From a bacterium (GTDB taxonomy: Bacteria; Joyebacterota; Joyebacteria; Joyebacterales; Joyebacteraceae): DNA of 64,000 nucleotides. Each line of letters opens with the position of its first letter. Within the stretch, counting starts at the first letter, position 1. Shown in pieces: positions 8,229 through 17,381 of the stretch. Made by a program: the position numbers and the translations under genes. Where the stretch lies: the NCBI GenBank assembly GCA_025774935.1, contig JALGZK010000002.1, forward strand, positions 62,001-126,000, read 5' to 3'. The notes below the pieces were generated by a model. The model ran no database searches, was not told the origin of the DNA, and saw nothing but the letters and a program-made list of their open reading frames with translations.

Positions 8229-10175
8229 CTACTCCTCTGATGCAGTTTCCGTCACTTCGGACCGGCCCCCGAGGTGCTTCGCGAGGAACTCCTCGGCCGT
8301 CCCGTAGAAGCTGAGGCGGTTCTCCGGCTTCATGAACCCGTGCCCCTCATCCTGGAAGACAACGTATTCGACCTCCAGACCCTTCGCTTCCATGGCCTCG
8401 ACGATCTGGTCCGACTCCGCCTGGACGACCCGCACGTCGTTCGCGCCCTGTGCGATCAGCATCGGGATCTCGATCTCGGCGATCCTGAAGAGCGGGGATC
8501 TTGACCTCAGGAACTCCTCCTCGGTCTCGGGGTTCCCGATCCGCTCGTACATCATGCTGAGCATCGTCGTCCAGTAGGGCGGCACGGTCTGGATGAACGT
8601 GATGAGGTTGCTCGGTCCCATCATGTCGACCGCGCACGCGAAGAGATCGGGAGTGAACGTTGCGCCGACCAGGGCGGCGTACCCGCCGTAGGAGGCGCCG
8701 TAGATCGCGACCCTCTCCGGATCGGCGATCCCCTCGGCGACGGCCCACTCGACCGCGTCGACGAGATCCTGGTGCATCTTCCCGCCCCACTCCTTGTCGC
8801 CGGCGTTCAGGAAGTCCTTGCCGTAGCCGGTCGAGCCGCGGAAGTTCACCTGCATGCAGACGTAGCCGCGGTTCGCGAGCCACTGCGCCTCCGGGCTGTA
8901 CCCCCACGTGTCTCGTGCCCACGGACCGCCGTGCACGTTCAGGACCATCGGCAGGTCCCTGCGTCCCTTCCCCGCGGGGTACGTGATGTACCCGTGGATG
9001 TCGCGCCCGTCGCTGGACTCGAAGGTGAACGGCACCATCGGCGAGAGCGTGTACTGGCCGAGGTCCGTCCGGTGGTCGAAGACGAACGTCGCATCGCCGG
9101 TCTCCCGATCGAAGCTGTGATACGAGATCGGACCGTCGTCCTTCATGTACGCGACGAGCCAGACGTCGTCGTCGTTGGTCCGGCTGACCACGCTGAAGTC
9201 GCCGTCGTCCAGTGCTGCCATCGCCTCAAACTCGTCGCTGAGGGAGTCGTCGAGGATCTCCCACTCGTCTCGCGCCTTGGTGAAGGCCACGGCCTCGACC
9301 TCGTAGGTGTCCGGGTTGACCATGACGTCACTGACGTCGTACGTGGGGTCCTCGGCGAGGACGTCGAACTCACCGGTCTCGAGGTCGTAGTCGATCAGCC
9401 GGCCCGCGTTCGCGCCGCGGGAGTCGATCATGATCATCCGCTTGCCGTCCGCAGAGAACGTGACCGGCTGGCTCGTCATGTTGTCGACCATGTCCCAGGT
9501 GAGCACGAGCTCCCACACCGAGTCCTCGTCGTCGCGGACAAGGAGGTCGAGCCCGCCGTCGGGACGCATCGCCACAGCGCCCCTCACCTTGAGGTCGTAG
9601 TCTGATATCCAGCCCACGATGTTGCCCGGGTTCCGCGCGACCATCGTGAGCTCGCCCGCCGCGAGGTCGAGGGTGTAGACGTCGTGGAGCCTCGGGTCCT
9701 GCTGGTTCATCGAGACAACGATCGTGTTCGGGTGTCGCTTGGAGTAGTCCAGGACTCGCACCTGGACTCCTTCGTACGGCGTCAGGTCGCGTGTCTCCCC
9801 CGTCTCGAGGCTCACCGCGTAGAGACGCCAGTTCTCGTCCCCACCCTCGTCCTGGATGTACAGGATGTGCTCGCCGTCCTGCGCCCAGGAGTAGAAGATG
9901 ATGCCGCGGTTAGTGTCGCTCGTGATGGGACGGTCGTCGTTCTCCCCGACCGTCCTGACCCACACGTTCAGGACATCGTCGACAGGAGCGACGTACGCAA
10001 GCCGGTCGCCGTCCGGCGAGAGCCTGGCCCGGATTCTCTCGGGGTTCCCGAAGAGAACGGTCCGCGGGATGAGCTCCGGCTCTCCGGTCCCGCACGATGT
10101 CACGGCGATCGCGACGCTGACGAGAAGAACCGTGGTCAGACCGAGGTTCACGAACTTCCTGCTGATTCCGTTCAT
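8229..10175 (-). CDS. S9 (prolyl oligopeptidase family) peptidase, exported lipoprotein
   Basis: The 648-residue protein starts at ATG 10175 after AGGAGG. The N-terminus is a lipoprotein signal ending in a VTSC lipobox, so it is probably anchored on a periplasmic membrane face. Residues about 30-390 form a WD-like beta-propeller ('RARLSPDGDRLAYV', 'SWAQDGEHILYIQD'). The C-terminal alpha/beta hydrolase domain has the nucleophile in GASYGGYAALVG (Ser near 495), the acidic residue in 'GANDVRV' and the histidine in 'DEGHGF'. It is expected to cleave short peptides, like acylaminoacyl peptidase or DPP-IV. It sits 76 bases after the ECF sigma gene. Confidence 0.9.
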   Translation of the reverse strand: MNGISRKFVNLGLTTVLLVSVAIAVTSCGTGEPELIPRTVLFGNPERIRARLSPDGDRLAYVAPVDDVLNVWVRTVGENDDRPITSDTNRGIIFYSWAQDGEHILYIQDEGGDENWRLYAVSLETGETRDLTPYEGVQVRVLDYSKRHPNTIVVSMNQQDPRLHDVYTLDLAAGELTMVARNPGNIVGWISDYDLKVRGAVAMRPDGGLDLLVRDDEDSVWELVLTWDMVDNMTSQPVTFSADGKRMIMIDSRGANAGRLIDYDLETGEFDVLAEDPTYDVSDVMVNPDTYEVEAVAFTKARDEWEILDDSLSDEFEAMAALDDGDFSVVSRTNDDDVWLVAYMKDDGPISYHSFDRETGDATFVFDHRTDLGQYTLSPMVPFTFESSDGRDIHGYITYPAGKGRRDLPMVLNVHGGPWARDTWGYSPEAQWLANRGYVCMQVNFRGSTGYGKDFLNAGDKEWGGKMHQDLVDAVEWAVAEGIADPERVAIYGASYGGYAALVGATFTPDLFACAVDMMGPSNLITFIQTVPPYWTTMLSMMYERIGNPETEEEFLRSRSPLFRIAEIEIPMLIAQGANDVRVVQAESDQIVEAMEAKGLEVEYVVFQDEGHGFMKPENRLSFYGTAEEFLAKHLGGRSEVTETASEE

Positions 10176-10251
10176 CTCTCCTCCTGTTGGGTCACCGTAC
10201 GTTCGGTGTCGTGCGTGGACGGAGGCGGGTCGTTCCGGCGCCACCTCACGC

Positions 10252-10851
10252 TCACGCCGGACTCGTTCCTCGCGCGAAGTAGTCCTCCAGCCTCTCGCGA
10301 AGGTAGAGCCTCGCCCGGTGAAGGCGGGACTTCACCGCCGGCACCGAGAGTCCGAGGATGCCCGCGGTGTCTTCGGTCGAGAGGCCGTGGATGTCCCTCA
10401 GCACGAACACGATCCTGTTATCGGGTCTGAGCTCGTTGATGTGCTGGGTGAGGACCCCGCTCAGCTCCTCGTTCATGAGGTCGGAGGACGGATCGGTCGA
10501 CCAGTCCGGAACCTCGCGGGGCAACGATTCGCCGGCCACGTTCATCGGCCGGTCGAGGGGCACGGTCTGGAGCTTCTTCTTCCTGAGGCGCATCAGGCAC
10601 GCGTTCGTCGCGATGCGGTAGATCCAGGTGGAGAACTTGGCCTCCTGCCGGAAGCGGGGCAGCGCCTCGTACGCCTTCATGAAGACCTCCTGCAGGCAGT
10701 CCTCGGCGTCCTCGGCGTTCCCAAGCATCTTGAGGCAGAGCCCGTAGACCTTCGACTCATGCCGCTCGACGAGCTGGCCGAAGGCCTCCTTGTCACCGGC
10801 CTGGGCGCGTTCGACGAGAACAGAGTCTTCGGGTCCGTTCGTCGGGTCCAT
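10252..10851 (-). CDS. ECF-type RNA polymerase sigma factor
   Basis: The 199-residue protein has sigma region 2 (about 12-80: 'QLVERHESKVYGLCLKMLGNAEDAEDCLQEVFMKAYEALPRF...WIYRIATN') and region 4 (about 135-190: 'LRDIHGLSTEDTAGILGLSVPAVKSRLHRARLYLRERLE'). Regions 1 and 3 are absent, which defines the extracytoplasmic-function group. The ATG at 10851 follows GAGAGGTGG. The insertion between regions 2 and 4 holds the Asp/Ser stretch 'DWSTDPSSDLMNEEL'. The HycI-like gene is 55 bases upstream and the S9 peptidase 76 bases downstream. The zf-HC2 protein at 7873 is a possible partner. Confidence 0.92.
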   Translation of the reverse strand: MDPTNGPEDSVLVERAQAGDKEAFGQLVERHESKVYGLCLKMLGNAEDAEDCLQEVFMKAYEALPRFRQEAKFSTWIYRIATNACLMRLRKKKLQTVPLDRPMNVAGESLPREVPDWSTDPSSDLMNEELSGVLTQHINELRPDNRIVFVLRDIHGLSTEDTAGILGLSVPAVKSRLHRARLYLRERLEDYFARGTSPA

Positions 10852-10906
10852 CGCCACCTCTCGGCCGCGTGCCTCGTGGCTCACGGGGCTCCGCGTGCCT
10901 CCGGTC

Positions 10907-11389
10907 CTACAGCCACTCGCTCTCCAGCGGACTCGTCCCGAACTCCTCGGCCGCGATCTGGGCGACCAGCCGTGGGACGGCCTCGCGCGCGATCTGGGCG
11001 AACTCCTCGTCGTACGTGGTCCCGTCGCCCATCTCGATCGCGTAGATCGATATCTCGAACGGCGCGACTTCCTTCCCGTCCGCGTCGACCTCGATGGTCG
11101 CGCGGTACTCCGTGTCGCGCTCCCGGCGGCGCCCGGCCACGAGCTTGAGATCGGCGAGCCCGAGACGCCTGAGTTCCCCGACGTCACCCTCGCCGCTCGG
11201 GATGCAGTCCACCACAACCACCTTGTCGTAGCCGGCCGCGAGATCGAAGAGGTTCATCTCGACCGACGACGTTTCTATGATGTCGACGTCGGGGTCACCG
11301 AGCTTCGCGTGCAGCCCGCGGGCTACCTCGAGCCCCATCCGCTCCGCCGCGAGACCCGGATCTCCGAGCCCCAGTATGAGCGTTCTCAT
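10907..11389 (-). CDS. HycI/HybD-like hydrogenase maturation protease homologue
   Basis: The 160-residue protein begins MRTLILGLGDPGLAAERMGLEVARGL, resembling the first beta-alpha unit of M52 hydrogenase maturation proteases, and has VVVVDCIPSGEG where the family carries its second nickel-contacting aspartate. Members trim the C-terminus of NiFe-hydrogenase large subunits after metal insertion. The histidine ligand is not obvious, and no hydrogenase large or small subunit is in the window, so it could have another substrate. It lies 144 bases downstream of the fumarate-reductase-like gene, at the end of the hdr-mvhD cluster, which makes a hydrogenase link plausible. The ATG at 11389 follows GGGAGG. 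Confidence 0.65.
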   Translation of the reverse strand: MRTLILGLGDPGLAAERMGLEVARGLHAKLGDPDVDIIETSSVEMNLFDLAAGYDKVVVVDCIPSGEGDVGELRRLGLADLKLVAGRRRERDTEYRATIEVDADGKEVAPFEISIYAIEMGDGTTYDEEFAQIAREAVPRLVAQIAAEEFGTSPLESEWL

Positions 11390-11533
11390 CTGCCTCCCGT
11401 GGGAGCGGGCCGCGGGAACCGATGCAGTCCGCGGAAGCCGCTCGAGGAACCCTAACGGCGCGGACCGGGGAAGACCCCGGTCCTGCCGTCGGCGCACTCG
11501 TGGCGTATTCTCCTGGAAGCGTTGCGGGGTCCT

Positions 11534-13165
11534 CTAGGGGAGGACCGGCAGCTTCTTTTCAATCGTCTCAGGTCTACGGTACTCCGGAAGGAGCATCGGC
11601 GCAACCCGGTTGTCAGCCGCGCCCACCTCCGCCAGCTCGGCGTGGAACCTCTTGAGGTGGTCGAGCGTGAGCTTGCCGGGCGTTTTGAGGGTCGCGGCGC
11701 GCTCTGCGGCCGCGATTCCGGCCCGACGCCCGAAGACGACGACGTCGAGAAGCGAGTTGCCCATGAGCCTGTTTCGCCCGTGGATCCCTCCCGCGACCTC
11801 GCCCGCAGCGTAGAGATTCTTGATCGTCGTCTCGCCGTCCGGCCTGATCTTGAGCCCGCCGTTCTGGTAGTGCTGCGTCGGGTAGACGAGGATCGGCTCC
11901 TTCGCCATGTCGATGTCGAACCGCTGGTACTGGCGGTACATCGCAGGGAGGCGCTCTTTGATGGTCCCCGCACCGTGCTTCTCCTCGATCACGAGCGTGT
12001 CGAGCCAGACCGCGCAGTAGCCGGAAGGAGTGGTGATCCCCTTCTTCCTCTCGGAACACTCCCGGATGATCGCTGCGGCCTCGACGTCACGCGTCTCGAG
12101 CTCGTAGATGAACCGGTTGCCGTCGGTGTTCACGAGCTGGCCGCCCAGTCCCCTGACCTTCTCGGTGACGAGCTGGCCGAGAAGCTGCTCGGGATACGCG
12201 GCCCCCGTCGGGTGGTACTGGATCGTGTCCATGAACTCGAGCGGTACGCCCGCGCGGTAGCCCAGGACGAGTCCGTCGGCGGTGGCCCCGTAGTGGTTCG
12301 TCGTCGGGAAGCCCGCGACGTGCAGACGACCCGCGCCGCCTGTTGCGAGGATGACGGTCTTCGCCCGGACGACGAGGAAGTCGTAGGTCTCCATATTATA
12401 GAGAACCGCGCCGGTGACCGTCTCCCCGTCCGTGATGAGCTCGTAGACGGGCGAGAACTCGACGACGTCGATCCCGCGGTTCTTGGCCTCGTCCCGCAGG
12501 GTCTTCATGATCTCGCCGCCGGTGTAATCGCGCGCGGCGTGCATCCGCCTGCGCGACGTCCCGCCCCCGTGGATCGACACCATGGTGCCGTCGGAGTCCT
12601 TGTCGAACATGACGCCGAGCTTCTCGAGCCACGCGAGGACCTCGGGCGCGTCCTTCACGAGCGCCTCGACGAGGTCGGGATCGTTGAAGTAGCGGCCGCC
12701 GCCGAACACGTCGAGGTAGTGGGTCGAGGGCGAGTCGTTCTCCTTGTCGGCTCCCTGGATGCCGCCCTGCGCCATGATCGTGTTGGCGTCGCCGAACCTG
12801 AGCTTCGTCACGAGGAGCACACCAGCTCCCTGCTCCTGCGCCATGAGAGCCGCCGCCGCGCCCGCGCCACCGCCGCCCACCACCAGCACGTCGACGTCGT
12901 AGTCGACCGTCGAGAGATCGAACCCCTCCGGGTCGAGCACGCTCTTCGCCTCGAAGAGGTCCGCGAACTCCTTCGGCGTGAGCGTCCCCTTCGACGGCCC
13001 GACCTTGAGCTTCCTGAATACGTCCTCGATGAAGTCGGGGTGGTAGCTCTCCAGGAGATCGACCTTCTGGACGGGATCGAGGAGAGGCAGCTCCTGAGTC
13101 ATTCTGAACTCGCGCGTCGAGGCGACGCGCTGCATGGAGTCCTTCATCTCCTTGGTGTAGTACAC
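11534..13165 (-). CDS. Fumarate reductase/succinate dehydrogenase-type flavoprotein (TfrA-like)
   Basis: The 543-residue protein starts at GTG 13165, 8 bases after AGGAGGG. The FAD fold starts near 85 (VLVVGGGGAGAAAALMA). Expected dicarboxylate-site residues are present: IQYHPTG, EKVRGLGGQL, PTQHYQNGG and HGRNRLMGNSLLDVVVFGRRAG. At the usual FAD-linking histidine (SHTxAAQGG) the sequence reads ANTIMAQGG, so FAD is probably non-covalent, as in soluble fumarate reductases. It adds about 80 residues at the N-terminus. It follows the iron-sulfur gene by 11 bases and no membrane anchor gene is present. With HdrABC and MvhD this suggests a cytosolic complex exchanging electrons between fumarate/succinate and the Hdr module. 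Reaction direction is unknown. Confidence 0.85.
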   Translation of the reverse strand: MYYTKEMKDSMQRVASTREFRMTQELPLLDPVQKVDLLESYHPDFIEDVFRKLKVGPSKGTLTPKEFADLFEAKSVLDPEGFDLSTVDYDVDVLVVGGGGAGAAAALMAQEQGAGVLLVTKLRFGDANTIMAQGGIQGADKENDSPSTHYLDVFGGGRYFNDPDLVEALVKDAPEVLAWLEKLGVMFDKDSDGTMVSIHGGGTSRRRMHAARDYTGGEIMKTLRDEAKNRGIDVVEFSPVYELITDGETVTGAVLYNMETYDFLVVRAKTVILATGGAGRLHVAGFPTTNHYGATADGLVLGYRAGVPLEFMDTIQYHPTGAAYPEQLLGQLVTEKVRGLGGQLVNTDGNRFIYELETRDVEAAAIIRECSERKKGITTPSGYCAVWLDTLVIEEKHGAGTIKERLPAMYRQYQRFDIDMAKEPILVYPTQHYQNGGLKIRPDGETTIKNLYAAGEVAGGIHGRNRLMGNSLLDVVVFGRRAGIAAAERAATLKTPGKLTLDHLKRFHAELAEVGAADNRVAPMLLPEYRRPETIEKKLPVLP

Positions 13166-13176
13166 CGCTTACCCTC

Positions 13177-13860
13177 CTAGTCTCCCGGTTCGATGTCCCT
13201 GGCGTCGTAGAGCTTCGCAATCTCCCTCTGGTCCATCGCCTTGAGGCTCGCAATCTCCTTGTCGAACTTGCCGTCGCGCACTTCCTTCACCCGCGCCTCG
13301 AGGTGCTTCGCCTCCGGAGCGATGTGGCGCGAGTAGAGCCGTCGACAGAGGAGCGCCACGTTGTACTGGACGATCTCGGCGGGGCACCTCGCGGCACAGA
13401 GCCCGCACATCAGGCAGTCGAACGAGAGGTCGGCCGCCTTGGCGATGTCGCCGCGGAGCGCGGCCTGGATGTACTCCATCACCTCGATGTCCTGCGGGCA
13501 CGCCTTCGTACATGTGTTGCAGGCCAGGCAGCGGTAGACCTCGGGGTAGTGCGCGAGCACGGCCTCCGCTTTCGGCTTGAGGTCCTCGACGTCGTAGTTC
13601 GCCTTGTTCCCCGGGAAGAAGGGAATCTCGGAGAGGTACATGTCGTCCTGGACCATCTCCTGGCAGGCGAGTCCGACCTTCAGGCGGTAGTCGTCCTGCG
13701 TGCGGTAGACGGTCCCGCAGGCACCGCAGAACGCCCCCCTGCACCCGCAGCCCCTCAGGAAGCGGTACCCGGCGTACTCCATCGCCTTCATGATGGTGAG
13801 GTCGCTGGGAACCTCGTACGCCTTCCCCATCACGTAGATGGTCGCCATCTGTTCTGCCAT
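13177..13860 (-). CDS. Iron-sulfur subunit with N-terminal 2Fe-2S and two HdrC-like 4Fe-4S motifs (FrdB/TfrB-like)
   Basis: The 227-residue protein has a ferredoxin-like N-terminal part with a cysteine cluster CGCRGAFCGACG near 38-50 and a later cysteine in 'VGLACQEM'. Two CxxCxxCxxxCP motifs follow, CLACNTCTKACP near 110 and CLMCGLCAARCP near 150. This order (2Fe-2S, then two 4Fe-4S) matches FrdB/SdhB and the first half of TfrB, but the cysteine-rich CCG domains that end TfrB are absent; here HdrB supplies them. It would wire the flavoprotein encoded 11 bases downstream to the MvhD/Hdr subunits. Start at ATG 13860, after AAGGGAG. Confidence 0.82.
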   Translation of the reverse strand: MAEQMATIYVMGKAYEVPSDLTIMKAMEYAGYRFLRGCGCRGAFCGACGTVYRTQDDYRLKVGLACQEMVQDDMYLSEIPFFPGNKANYDVEDLKPKAEAVLAHYPEVYRCLACNTCTKACPQDIEVMEYIQAALRGDIAKAADLSFDCLMCGLCAARCPAEIVQYNVALLCRRLYSRHIAPEAKHLEARVKEVRDGKFDKEIASLKAMDQREIAKLYDARDIEPGD

Positions 13861-13961
13861 CGTCGCTCGTCTCCCTTGCTCAGAGGTGGGTCCCGCCGGC
13901 CGCAGTCTCTCGTTCCGTTCGGAAGCAGGAGCGCGGCGGGGCCTCACGCACGTCGGAGTCA

Positions 13962-14483
13962 CTAGCTCTTCCGGGCCGCCGGCTTCTCCGCGCCCTTCGC
14001 GCTCTCGGGCGCAGCAGCTGTCTTCTTCGTCGCAGCGGGCTTGTCGGCGGGCTTCGCGCCGCCGTTGCCCCTGCCACCGGCGTGCGCGAGCTCGAGCGGA
14101 CCGAGGTCCCTGACACGATCGACGAACTCGCCCATGATGTTCACGAGCTTGTCGCCTTCGGCCGCCGAGATCCACTCGAGGTGGAGCCGCTCGGGTTCGA
14201 TTCCCATGTCGGACAGCACCCGCTTCAGGAACGCCGCCCGCCGCATCGTCTTGTAGTTCCCGTCCTGGTAGTGGCAGTCACCGGGGTGACAGCCGCCGAT
14301 GAGCACACCGTCCGCCCCCTCCCGAAACGCCCAGAGAACGTGCTGGGGATCGAGACGCCCGCTGCAGTTCAGGCGGACGACGACCCCGTTGGGCGGGTAC
14401 TGCTTCCGCGAGGTCCCGGCCAGATCCGCGCCGGCGTAGGTGCACCACTTGCAGAAGAAGCATACGATTCTCGGTTCGAACAT
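13962..14483 (-). CDS. mvhD: MvhD-type [2Fe-2S] electron-transfer subunit
   Basis: The 173-residue protein opens FEPRIVCFFCKWCTYAGADLAG and contains 'NCSGRLDPQHVLWAFREGADGVLIGGCHPGDCHY', the cysteine pattern of MvhD, the small iron-sulfur protein that passes electrons to HdrA in hydrogenase-heterodisulfide reductase complexes. After residue 135 comes a low-complexity Ala/Lys/Pro tail not typical of the family. Its ATG at 14483 follows the hdrA stop by one base, so the two are translationally linked. Mvh hydrogenase genes are absent; the flavoprotein genes downstream may replace hydrogenase as electron partner. Confidence 0.9.
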   Translation of the reverse strand: MFEPRIVCFFCKWCTYAGADLAGTSRKQYPPNGVVVRLNCSGRLDPQHVLWAFREGADGVLIGGCHPGDCHYQDGNYKTMRRAAFLKRVLSDMGIEPERLHLEWISAAEGDKLVNIMGEFVDRVRDLGPLELAHAGGRGNGGAKPADKPAATKKTAAAPESAKGAEKPAARKS

Positions 14484-14484
14484 A

Positions 14485-16446
14485 TCAGCCCTCCAGTGCC
14501 GCCGAGACCATCCTGTAGACCTGCTCGTCCGTCAGATTCCTCTGCTGAGCCGAAGCGGACGGGCACGCCGCGATGCACGCGCCGCAGCCCTCGCAGATCG
14601 CCTCCTTGATCACGGCGATCCCCTTCTCGTCGTCGAACTCGGCAGCGTCGTAGGGGCAGACCGAGACACAGACCCGGCACCCCGCACAGGTGTCTTCGTC
14701 GATCCACGCGATGATGGGCTCGCGGTGGTACTCCTCCTCCGCGAAGAGGTGAGCGACCTTGCTCGCGGCGCCGGAGGCCTGAGCGACGGCCTCGGGGATG
14801 TCCTTCGGTCCCTGCGCCGCGCCCGCGAGGTAGAAGCCCGGGGCCAGGCTCTCGACCGGCCTGAGCTTCGGGTGCGCCTCAGCGAGGAAGCCCCACTCGT
14901 CCGTGTGAATCTTGAGCATGTTCGCGAGCTCTCTCGCGGCCGCGTTGGGCACGGTCGCGAGTCCGAGCACCGCCATGTCCGCCTCGATCTCCACCTTCTT
15001 GCCGGACAGGGTGTCGGCGCCCCAGACCACGACCTTCCCGTCCTCCTGGAAGATCTTCGAGACCTTGCCGCGGAGGTACAGGACGTCGTCTTCCTCGGCG
15101 GCGCGGGTGTAGAACTCCTCGTACCCCTTCCCCGCCGTCCGGACATCAATGTAGAAGACGTACGCCTGGCCGTCGTGCACCTTGTGCTTGTAGAGCATCG
15201 CGTGCTTGGTCAGGTACATGCAGCAGACCTTCGAGCAGTAGGGCATGTGCGCCTCGGGATCCCTCGAGCCGCAGCACGTGAGAAAGACGACCGTCTCCGG
15301 CACCTTGCCGTCCGACGGGCGCTTGACCTCGCCCTCGGTCGGACCCGACGCAGAGAGCATCCGCTCGAACTGGAGGCTCGTGATGACGTCCGGGTACTTC
15401 CCGCCGCCGTACTCCCCGAGATTCTCGATCGGGTAGAGGTCGTAGCCCGTCGCGACGACGATCGCGCCGACCTCGTCCTCGATAATCTCGTCTTCCTGCT
15501 CGTAGTCGACGCACTGGACCGGACAGATCTTCTTGCAGACCCCGCACTTCCCGTCGTTCGTGAAGTAGAGGCAGTGCTCGCGGTCCAGGACCGGCTTATT
15601 CGGGACCGCCTGGGGGAACGGCGTGTAGATCGCCTTCCTGTCGGCGAGCCCCTCGTCGAACTCCGACGGCGTCTTCGCGGGGCACTTCTCCATGCAGAGA
15701 CCGCAACCGTTGCAGATGTCGCGGTCGAGGTACGCGGCCTTCTTCCTGATCTTGACCTTGAAGTTCCCGACGTACCCGGAGACGTCCTCGATCTCGGAGT
15801 AGGTCATCATCTTGACGCGCGGGTGCTGGGCCACCTCGACCATCTTCGGCGTCATGATGCACTGCGAGCAGTCGAGTGTCGGGAACGTCTCGGAGAGCTG
15901 CGCCATGTGGCCGCCGATCGACGGCCCCTTCTCTACGAGGATGGTCTCGTAGCCCGCGTTGGCGATGTCGAGCGCGGCCTGGATGCCGGCGATGCCGCCG
16001 CCCACCACGAGCGCCTTGTGCGTCATCGGGACCGCGATCGGATCGAGCGCCTCGTCGAGCCTCGCCTTCTCGACCATCGTCTTGATGATCTTGATGGCCT
16101 TCTCGGTCGCCGCTTCCTTGTCGCTCTGATGGACCCAGCTGCACTGCTCGCGGATGTTCGCGATCTCGACCTGGTACGGGTTCACTCCCGCCGCCCTGCC
16201 CGCTCGCCTGAAAGTCGCCTCGTGGAGGGTGGGCGAGCAGGCCGCCACGATCACACCCGAGAGATTGTGCTCCTTGATCGCCTCCTTCACCATCGTCTGG
16301 CCGGGATCGGAGCACATGTAGGTGTAGTCGGTGGAATACGCCACGCCGGGGTACTTCCCCAGTTCCTCCGCGACTCGCTTGACGTCCACCACCCCGGCGA
16401 TGTTGCTCCCGCAGTGGCAAACGAATACCCCAATGCGTTCTTCCAT
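14485..16446 (-). CDS. hdrA: Heterodisulfide reductase subunit A-like flavoprotein (electron-bifurcating core)
   Basis: This 653-residue protein has an N-terminal segment with 'VFVCHCGSNIAGVVDV', the FAD fold (VVGGGIAGIQAALDIANAG near 148), an inserted ferredoxin (CNGCGLCMEKCP, then CGVCKKICP) and two C-terminal 4Fe-4S motifs (CAGCRVCVSVCP, CEGCGACIAACP). All are expected of HdrA, whose FAD splits an electron pair between high- and low-potential acceptors in known complexes. The ATG at 16446 follows AAGGGGGAG; a GTG one codon earlier is less likely. It lies between hdrB (9-base gap) and mvhD (1-base gap). Which ferredoxin and thiol or disulfide are used is not known. Confidence 0.93.
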   Translation of the reverse strand: MEERIGVFVCHCGSNIAGVVDVKRVAEELGKYPGVAYSTDYTYMCSDPGQTMVKEAIKEHNLSGVIVAACSPTLHEATFRRAGRAAGVNPYQVEIANIREQCSWVHQSDKEAATEKAIKIIKTMVEKARLDEALDPIAVPMTHKALVVGGGIAGIQAALDIANAGYETILVEKGPSIGGHMAQLSETFPTLDCSQCIMTPKMVEVAQHPRVKMMTYSEIEDVSGYVGNFKVKIRKKAAYLDRDICNGCGLCMEKCPAKTPSEFDEGLADRKAIYTPFPQAVPNKPVLDREHCLYFTNDGKCGVCKKICPVQCVDYEQEDEIIEDEVGAIVVATGYDLYPIENLGEYGGGKYPDVITSLQFERMLSASGPTEGEVKRPSDGKVPETVVFLTCCGSRDPEAHMPYCSKVCCMYLTKHAMLYKHKVHDGQAYVFYIDVRTAGKGYEEFYTRAAEEDDVLYLRGKVSKIFQEDGKVVVWGADTLSGKKVEIEADMAVLGLATVPNAAARELANMLKIHTDEWGFLAEAHPKLRPVESLAPGFYLAGAAQGPKDIPEAVAQASGAASKVAHLFAEEEYHREPIIAWIDEDTCAGCRVCVSVCPYDAAEFDDEKGIAVIKEAICEGCGACIAACPSASAQQRNLTDEQVYRMVSAALEG

Positions 16447-16455
16447 CACTCCCCC

Positions 16456-17367
16456 TTAGAGCAAGCTCTTCTCCGCGAGCACCGGCCGCGGATCCACGTA
16501 GTTATCGGAGAAATCGATGTGCTCGCCGCCGATCCCGAGGGCGATCCCCAGAAGCTGGGTGAAGTACACGACGGGGATCTTCTTGAATCCGCGGACGCTC
16601 TTTTCCATCTCGTGCTGCTTCTTGTCGAGGTTATAGCGGCAGAGAGGACACGTCGTCACGATGATCTCGGCATCGTTCTTGAGCGCCGAGCCGACGACGT
16701 TCCTGGAGCATTGGACCGCGAGGTCCTCGTCGGCGACGATCTGAAACCCGCCGCAGCACTCCGTCTTCATGGCGAAGTCGACGACGTCACAGCCCAGTGT
16801 CTCGAGGAACTCCTCGAAGATGCTCGGCTGCTCGGGGTCGTCGAACTCCATCTCCTTCTTCGGGCGGAGGAGCATGCACCCGTAGTACGGGGCGACACGC
16901 AGGCCGTCGAGAGTCCGCCTGAGCTTCTTCTTCACCTCGTCGTACCCCACCACGTCGCGGAGCATCTCCAGGTAGTGCAGGACGTCGACCTGGCCCTCGT
17001 AGTCCTCCTTCGTGTAGCTCTCGATCTCCTCCCGCGCGTCCGTGTCGGCGCGCAGGAAGAGGTTCGCCTTCTCCATCTTCTCCGGGTCGTCCCTGACGAC
17101 CTTGTTCGCCCTCTTCAGAACGTGGTAGCAGAACGAGCAGAGGGTCACGACCTTGTCACCCTCCCTCGCCGCGTAGGAGAGGTTGCGGACGGGTGCGAGG
17201 ATCTCCATCACGCTGTCGGAGACGAGCGGGAAGACCGCGCCGCAGCACGTCCAGATCGGGAGCTCCTCGAGCTCCACGCCGACGGCTTTGGCACACTCCC
17301 GCGCCGATACGTCGAAGTCGAGAGCGCGTTCGTGGAGAGTGCAACCCGGGTAGTAAGGGATCTTCAT
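16456..17367 (-). CDS. hdrB: Heterodisulfide reductase subunit B-like (two CCG domains)
   Basis: The 303-residue protein contains two cysteine-rich CCG domains: 'YYPGCTLHERAL' with 'WTCCGAVFP', and 'YYGCMLLRP' with 'TECCGGFQ', plus 'TCPLCRYNLD'. In HdrB these bind two non-cubane 4Fe-4S clusters where disulfides are reduced. It starts at ATG 17367 after GGAGGA, 14 bases after hdrC. In bacteria without methanogenic coenzymes the physiological disulfide or other acceptor is unknown, so the name describes homology only. All CCG cysteines I can check are present, which suggests an active site. Confidence 0.92.
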   Translation of the reverse strand: MKIPYYPGCTLHERALDFDVSARECAKAVGVELEELPIWTCCGAVFPLVSDSVMEILAPVRNLSYAAREGDKVVTLCSFCYHVLKRANKVVRDDPEKMEKANLFLRADTDAREEIESYTKEDYEGQVDVLHYLEMLRDVVGYDEVKKKLRRTLDGLRVAPYYGCMLLRPKKEMEFDDPEQPSIFEEFLETLGCDVVDFAMKTECCGGFQIVADEDLAVQCSRNVVGSALKNDAEIIVTTCPLCRYNLDKKQHEMEKSVRGFKKIPVVYFTQLLGIALGIGGEHIDFSDNYVDPRPVLAEKSLL

Positions 17368-17381
17368 CTCTTCCTCCGACT

